The notes under the pieces are model-generated. The model was not told where the DNA came from. It made no database searches and saw nothing but the letters and a program-made list of their open reading frames with translations. A DNA stretch of 7,014 nt from Spirochaetaceae bacterium (GTDB taxonomy: Bacteria > Spirochaetota > Spirochaetia > DSM-27196 > PXBQ01), in assembly GCA_003566875.1 (NCBI GenBank), contig PXBQ01000388.1, positions 1 through 7,014 of the forward strand, read 5' to 3'. Shown here piece after piece: positions 5,354 through 7,014 of this stretch. How positions within the stretch are numbered: the stretch's first letter is position 1; every line of letters begins with the position of its first letter. Both the position numbers and the translations under genes were made by a program.

Positions 5354-6580
5354 ATGACGTCACGAGAACGAGCACGCCGAATTCTGAACCACTTGGAGGC
5401 CGATCGTCCGGCGATCGACCTCGGTGCGACGCGGATGTCGGGAACCTCTGCATGGTCGTATCGCGCTCTGAAGCGCGAACTCGGGATCGCGTCCGAGACC
5501 GTGCGTGTTTTCGACCTGTATCAGATGCTCGCCGAGGTGGAGGAGCCCGTCCTCGACGCGCTCGGCGCGGACTTCGTGATGTTGCCGATCGAGGAACTCC
5601 CGATGAACCTTCCGAACGGCGAGTGGGAACCTTACACGTTCTGGGACGGTCAGACGTTCGACGTGCCGCGTGGGTTCTCTCCTCGCGTTGACGACGACGG
5701 GAGTCTCGAGGCCGAGTGGGACCGCGGCGACGACGCGCCGTACCGGATGCGGATGCCGCACGGCGGCCGGTACTTCGACCGCGTTCCTGAAACCCAGACC
5801 GATCTCTTCGACGCACCGCTCAAGCCCAAATCCGAGTGGAAATTCGGCCGGTACACCGACGAGTTCCTGCGCCGCGAGCAGGCCCGCGCGCGGGCTTTGT
5901 TCGAGAGCACCGAGCGTGCGATCGTCGCGTCGCCGACCCTCGGTGCGCCGCAGGGCTACGGCGACATCTACTCGTGGGCGATCAAGATGAGCACCGAACC
6001 CGAACACTGCCGCGACTACATGATGACCGCGGCGGAGGCACGAGCACGGTCTATGGCCGAGTACATGCAGGCGGTCGGGGAGTACGTCGACGTGGTTAAC
6101 GTCAGCGGAGCCGATTACGGGACTCAAGACCGCGAGGTGTTCCGACCGTCGCTGTTCGGCGAGTTCTACACCCCCGCGTGGAAACCCGTCTCCGATGCGA
6201 TCCATCAGGGCAGCGACGCGAAAGTCTGGATGCACTGTTGCGGCTCGGTCCCGAACATGATCCCGTTCTTCATCGACGCCGGGGTCGACTGCCTCAATCC
6301 GGTTCAATGGACCGCCGCGGGGATGGATCTCCGAACCCTCAAGGACCGCTTCGGCGACAAACTCGTGTTCTGGGGCGGCGCGTGTTCATCGCAGCGCACG
6401 CTTCCGTTCGGTACCGCCGACGACGTCGCGCGCGAGACCGCCGAGGTCCTCGCGATCATGGCGCCTGGCGGCGGGTACGTCGTAAACGGCATCCACAACA
6501 TCCTCGCCGAGGTCCCGCCCGAGAACATCGCCGCAATGTACCGAACGGCGCAGGAGTACCGGTACGCAGAGGTGCGCTGA
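5354..6580 (+). CDS. Uroporphyrinogen decarboxylase (URO-D/MtaA)-family protein, probably not a haem enzyme
   Basis: This 408-aa cytoplasmic protein has the URO-D TIM-barrel fold. It opens TSRERARRILNHLEADRP, the usual start of this group, and continues with VDVVNVSGADYGTQ, MHCCG (293-297), VDCLNPVQW, WGGACSSQRTLPFGT (340-354) and APGGGYVVNGIHNI. At about 408 aa it is longer than haem-pathway HemE (about 350 aa) and fits the group related to corrinoid methyltransferases (MtaA, MtbA, CmuA), often found in anaerobes. Those enzymes bind zinc with H-x-C plus a distant Cys. Here H294 and C296 are present with an extra C295. The distant position, about 77 residues on, is Gly (G373) in an AP-GGG stretch, while another Cys (C344) lies 48 residues on. 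Metal binding may be altered or absent. No corrinoid-protein gene is visible nearby, so the substrate is unknown. The MFS gene follows after a 77-bp gap. Confidence 0.85.
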   Translation: MTSRERARRILNHLEADRPAIDLGATRMSGTSAWSYRALKRELGIASETVRVFDLYQMLAEVEEPVLDALGADFVMLPIEELPMNLPNGEWEPYTFWDGQTFDVPRGFSPRVDDDGSLEAEWDRGDDAPYRMRMPHGGRYFDRVPETQTDLFDAPLKPKSEWKFGRYTDEFLRREQARARALFESTERAIVASPTLGAPQGYGDIYSWAIKMSTEPEHCRDYMMTAAEARARSMAEYMQAVGEYVDVVNVSGADYGTQDREVFRPSLFGEFYTPAWKPVSDAIHQGSDAKVWMHCCGSVPNMIPFFIDAGVDCLNPVQWTAAGMDLRTLKDRFGDKLVFWGGACSSQRTLPFGTADDVARETAEVLAIMAPGGGYVVNGIHNILAEVPPENIAAMYRTAQEYRYAEVR

Positions 6581-6619
6581 CCGTCACTTCCCCGAAGTCT
6601 CCCCACCGAAGAGCGACTG

Positions 6620-6628
6620 TGGCATAAT
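6620..6628 (+). promoter_or_regulatory. Possible extended -10 promoter of the MFS transporter gene
   Basis: TGGCATAAT matches the extended -10 pattern TGnTATAAT with one mismatch. No good -35 lies at the right distance, which extended -10 promoters can tolerate. Transcription would start near 6635, leaving a leader of only about 23 nt. Confidence 0.35.
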
Positions 6629-6657
6629 GGCGAGCGATTATACAGTCACAACATCCG

Positions 6658-7014
6658 GTGGATAAACGTCCGGTCGTGCTGATCGGACTCGCGGTCGGAC
6701 TCTCGCTGCTCGGCGACGTCTCGATCTACGCGATCCTCCCGGTCTACCACGAAGTCCTCGGCTTTGGTCCGATCGAGGTCGGAATTCTGCTCTCGGCGAA
6801 CCGCTGGGTCCGCCTCGTGACGAACCATCTCGCGCGGCGCCTGTCGGAGAGGTTTCGCCCGCGGGACCTCTTCGCGATCGCTCTGTTTTTCGGCTCCGTG
6901 ATCACGCTCGTGTACGCGACCGCGCCACCGTTCTGGATCTTTTTGATCGCGAGGATGCTTTGGGGCCTGTGCTGGTCGTTCATCCGACACACCGGCGTGA
7001 TGACGTCGATCTCC
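6658..7014 (+). CDS. Major facilitator superfamily (MFS) transporter, N-terminal part (3' end outside window)
   Basis: The frame is open from GTG 6658 to the window edge (119 residues) and encodes an inner-membrane secondary transporter. Likely membrane helices are 6-30 (VLIGLAVGLSLLGDVSIYAILPV), about 38-58, 71-90 and about 92-109. The sequence VGILLSANRWVRLVTN followed by RRLSERFRPRD matches the loop-2/3 region (motif A area) of a recognisable MFS branch. An in-frame TAA at 6625 limits the upstream extent, and GTG 6658 is the only normal start codon before the first helix. It has no clear ribosome-binding site. The substrate cannot be told from this fragment. It may share a function with the URO-D-family gene 77 bp upstream, though a possible own promoter lies between them. 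Confidence 0.85.
   Translation, partial: MDKRPVVLIGLAVGLSLLGDVSIYAILPVYHEVLGFGPIEVGILLSANRWVRLVTNHLARRLSERFRPRDLFAIALFFGSVITLVYATAPPFWIFLIARMLWGLCWSFIRHTGVMTSIS

Noticed and set aside
5360..6307. 315-codon minus-strand frame inside the URO-D-family gene
   Set aside because: It is opposite strongly conserved URO-D motifs and is Arg/His-rich without recognisable domains, as expected of a shadow in G+C-rich DNA.
5354..6580. Calling this gene hemE of haem synthesis
   Set aside because: The length, the MHCCG and GGACSSQ motifs and the N-terminal type fit the orphan methyltransferase-related group, and no other haem gene is nearby.
6585..6597. ACTTC-CCC-GAAGT hairpin after the URO-D-family gene as a terminator
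   Set aside because: The stem is 5 bp and no T-run follows; chance occurrence is likely.
6646..6990. Minus-strand frames opposite the MFS gene
   Set aside because: The plus strand gives clear membrane helices and MFS motifs; the opposite frames are charged, low-complexity shadows.

Overview
This G+C-rich window carries seven protein genes on both strands. Two are cut by the window edges. No RNA gene, insertion sequence or CRISPR array was recognised. The mix suggests a Gram-negative-type, possibly anaerobic bacterium: a small beta-barrel outer-membrane protein ending in Phe, a lipoprotein with a loose lipobox, a membrane-anchored formylglycine-generating-enzyme-like protein, and an orphan uroporphyrinogen-decarboxylase-family protein. 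A spirochaete (Spirochaeta-like) is my best guess. It rests on protein style and lipobox, not on a marker gene, so confidence is only moderate.

Layout. (1) 1-1482, plus strand: the end of a short-chain dehydrogenase/reductase (SDR), then a renalase-like NAD/FAD-dependent oxidoreductase (COG3380 type), probably one operon. (2) 1496-5065, minus strand, convergent with the first pair and only 13 bp from it: a tightly packed four-gene envelope operon. In transcription order it encodes a small beta-barrel protein, a TPR lipoprotein, a secreted TPR protein of the same architecture, and a membrane-anchored protein with a long Pro-rich stalk and a C-terminal SUMF1/FGE-like domain. Three genes start at or just after the previous stop, and ribosome-binding sites touch or overlap upstream stops, so the products are probably made together. 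(3) 5066-5353: a divergent promoter region of 288 bp with a strikingly A+T-rich core (16 G/C in the 80 bases 5141-5220). (4) 5354-6580, plus strand: a 408-aa URO-D/MtaA-superfamily protein with an altered metal site. (5) 6658-7014, plus strand: the N-terminal 119 residues of an MFS transporter, running off the window.

The part most likely to be an undescribed system is the four-gene envelope operon. Its products are predicted to sit in the outer membrane, as a lipoprotein, in the periplasm, and in the inner membrane with a periplasmic stalk. That would suit a trans-envelope assembly, but this is inference from architecture. Several proteins here also lack residues that their families normally need: the SDR tyrosine, the FGE cysteine pair, and the third zinc cysteine of the URO-D-like methyltransferases.
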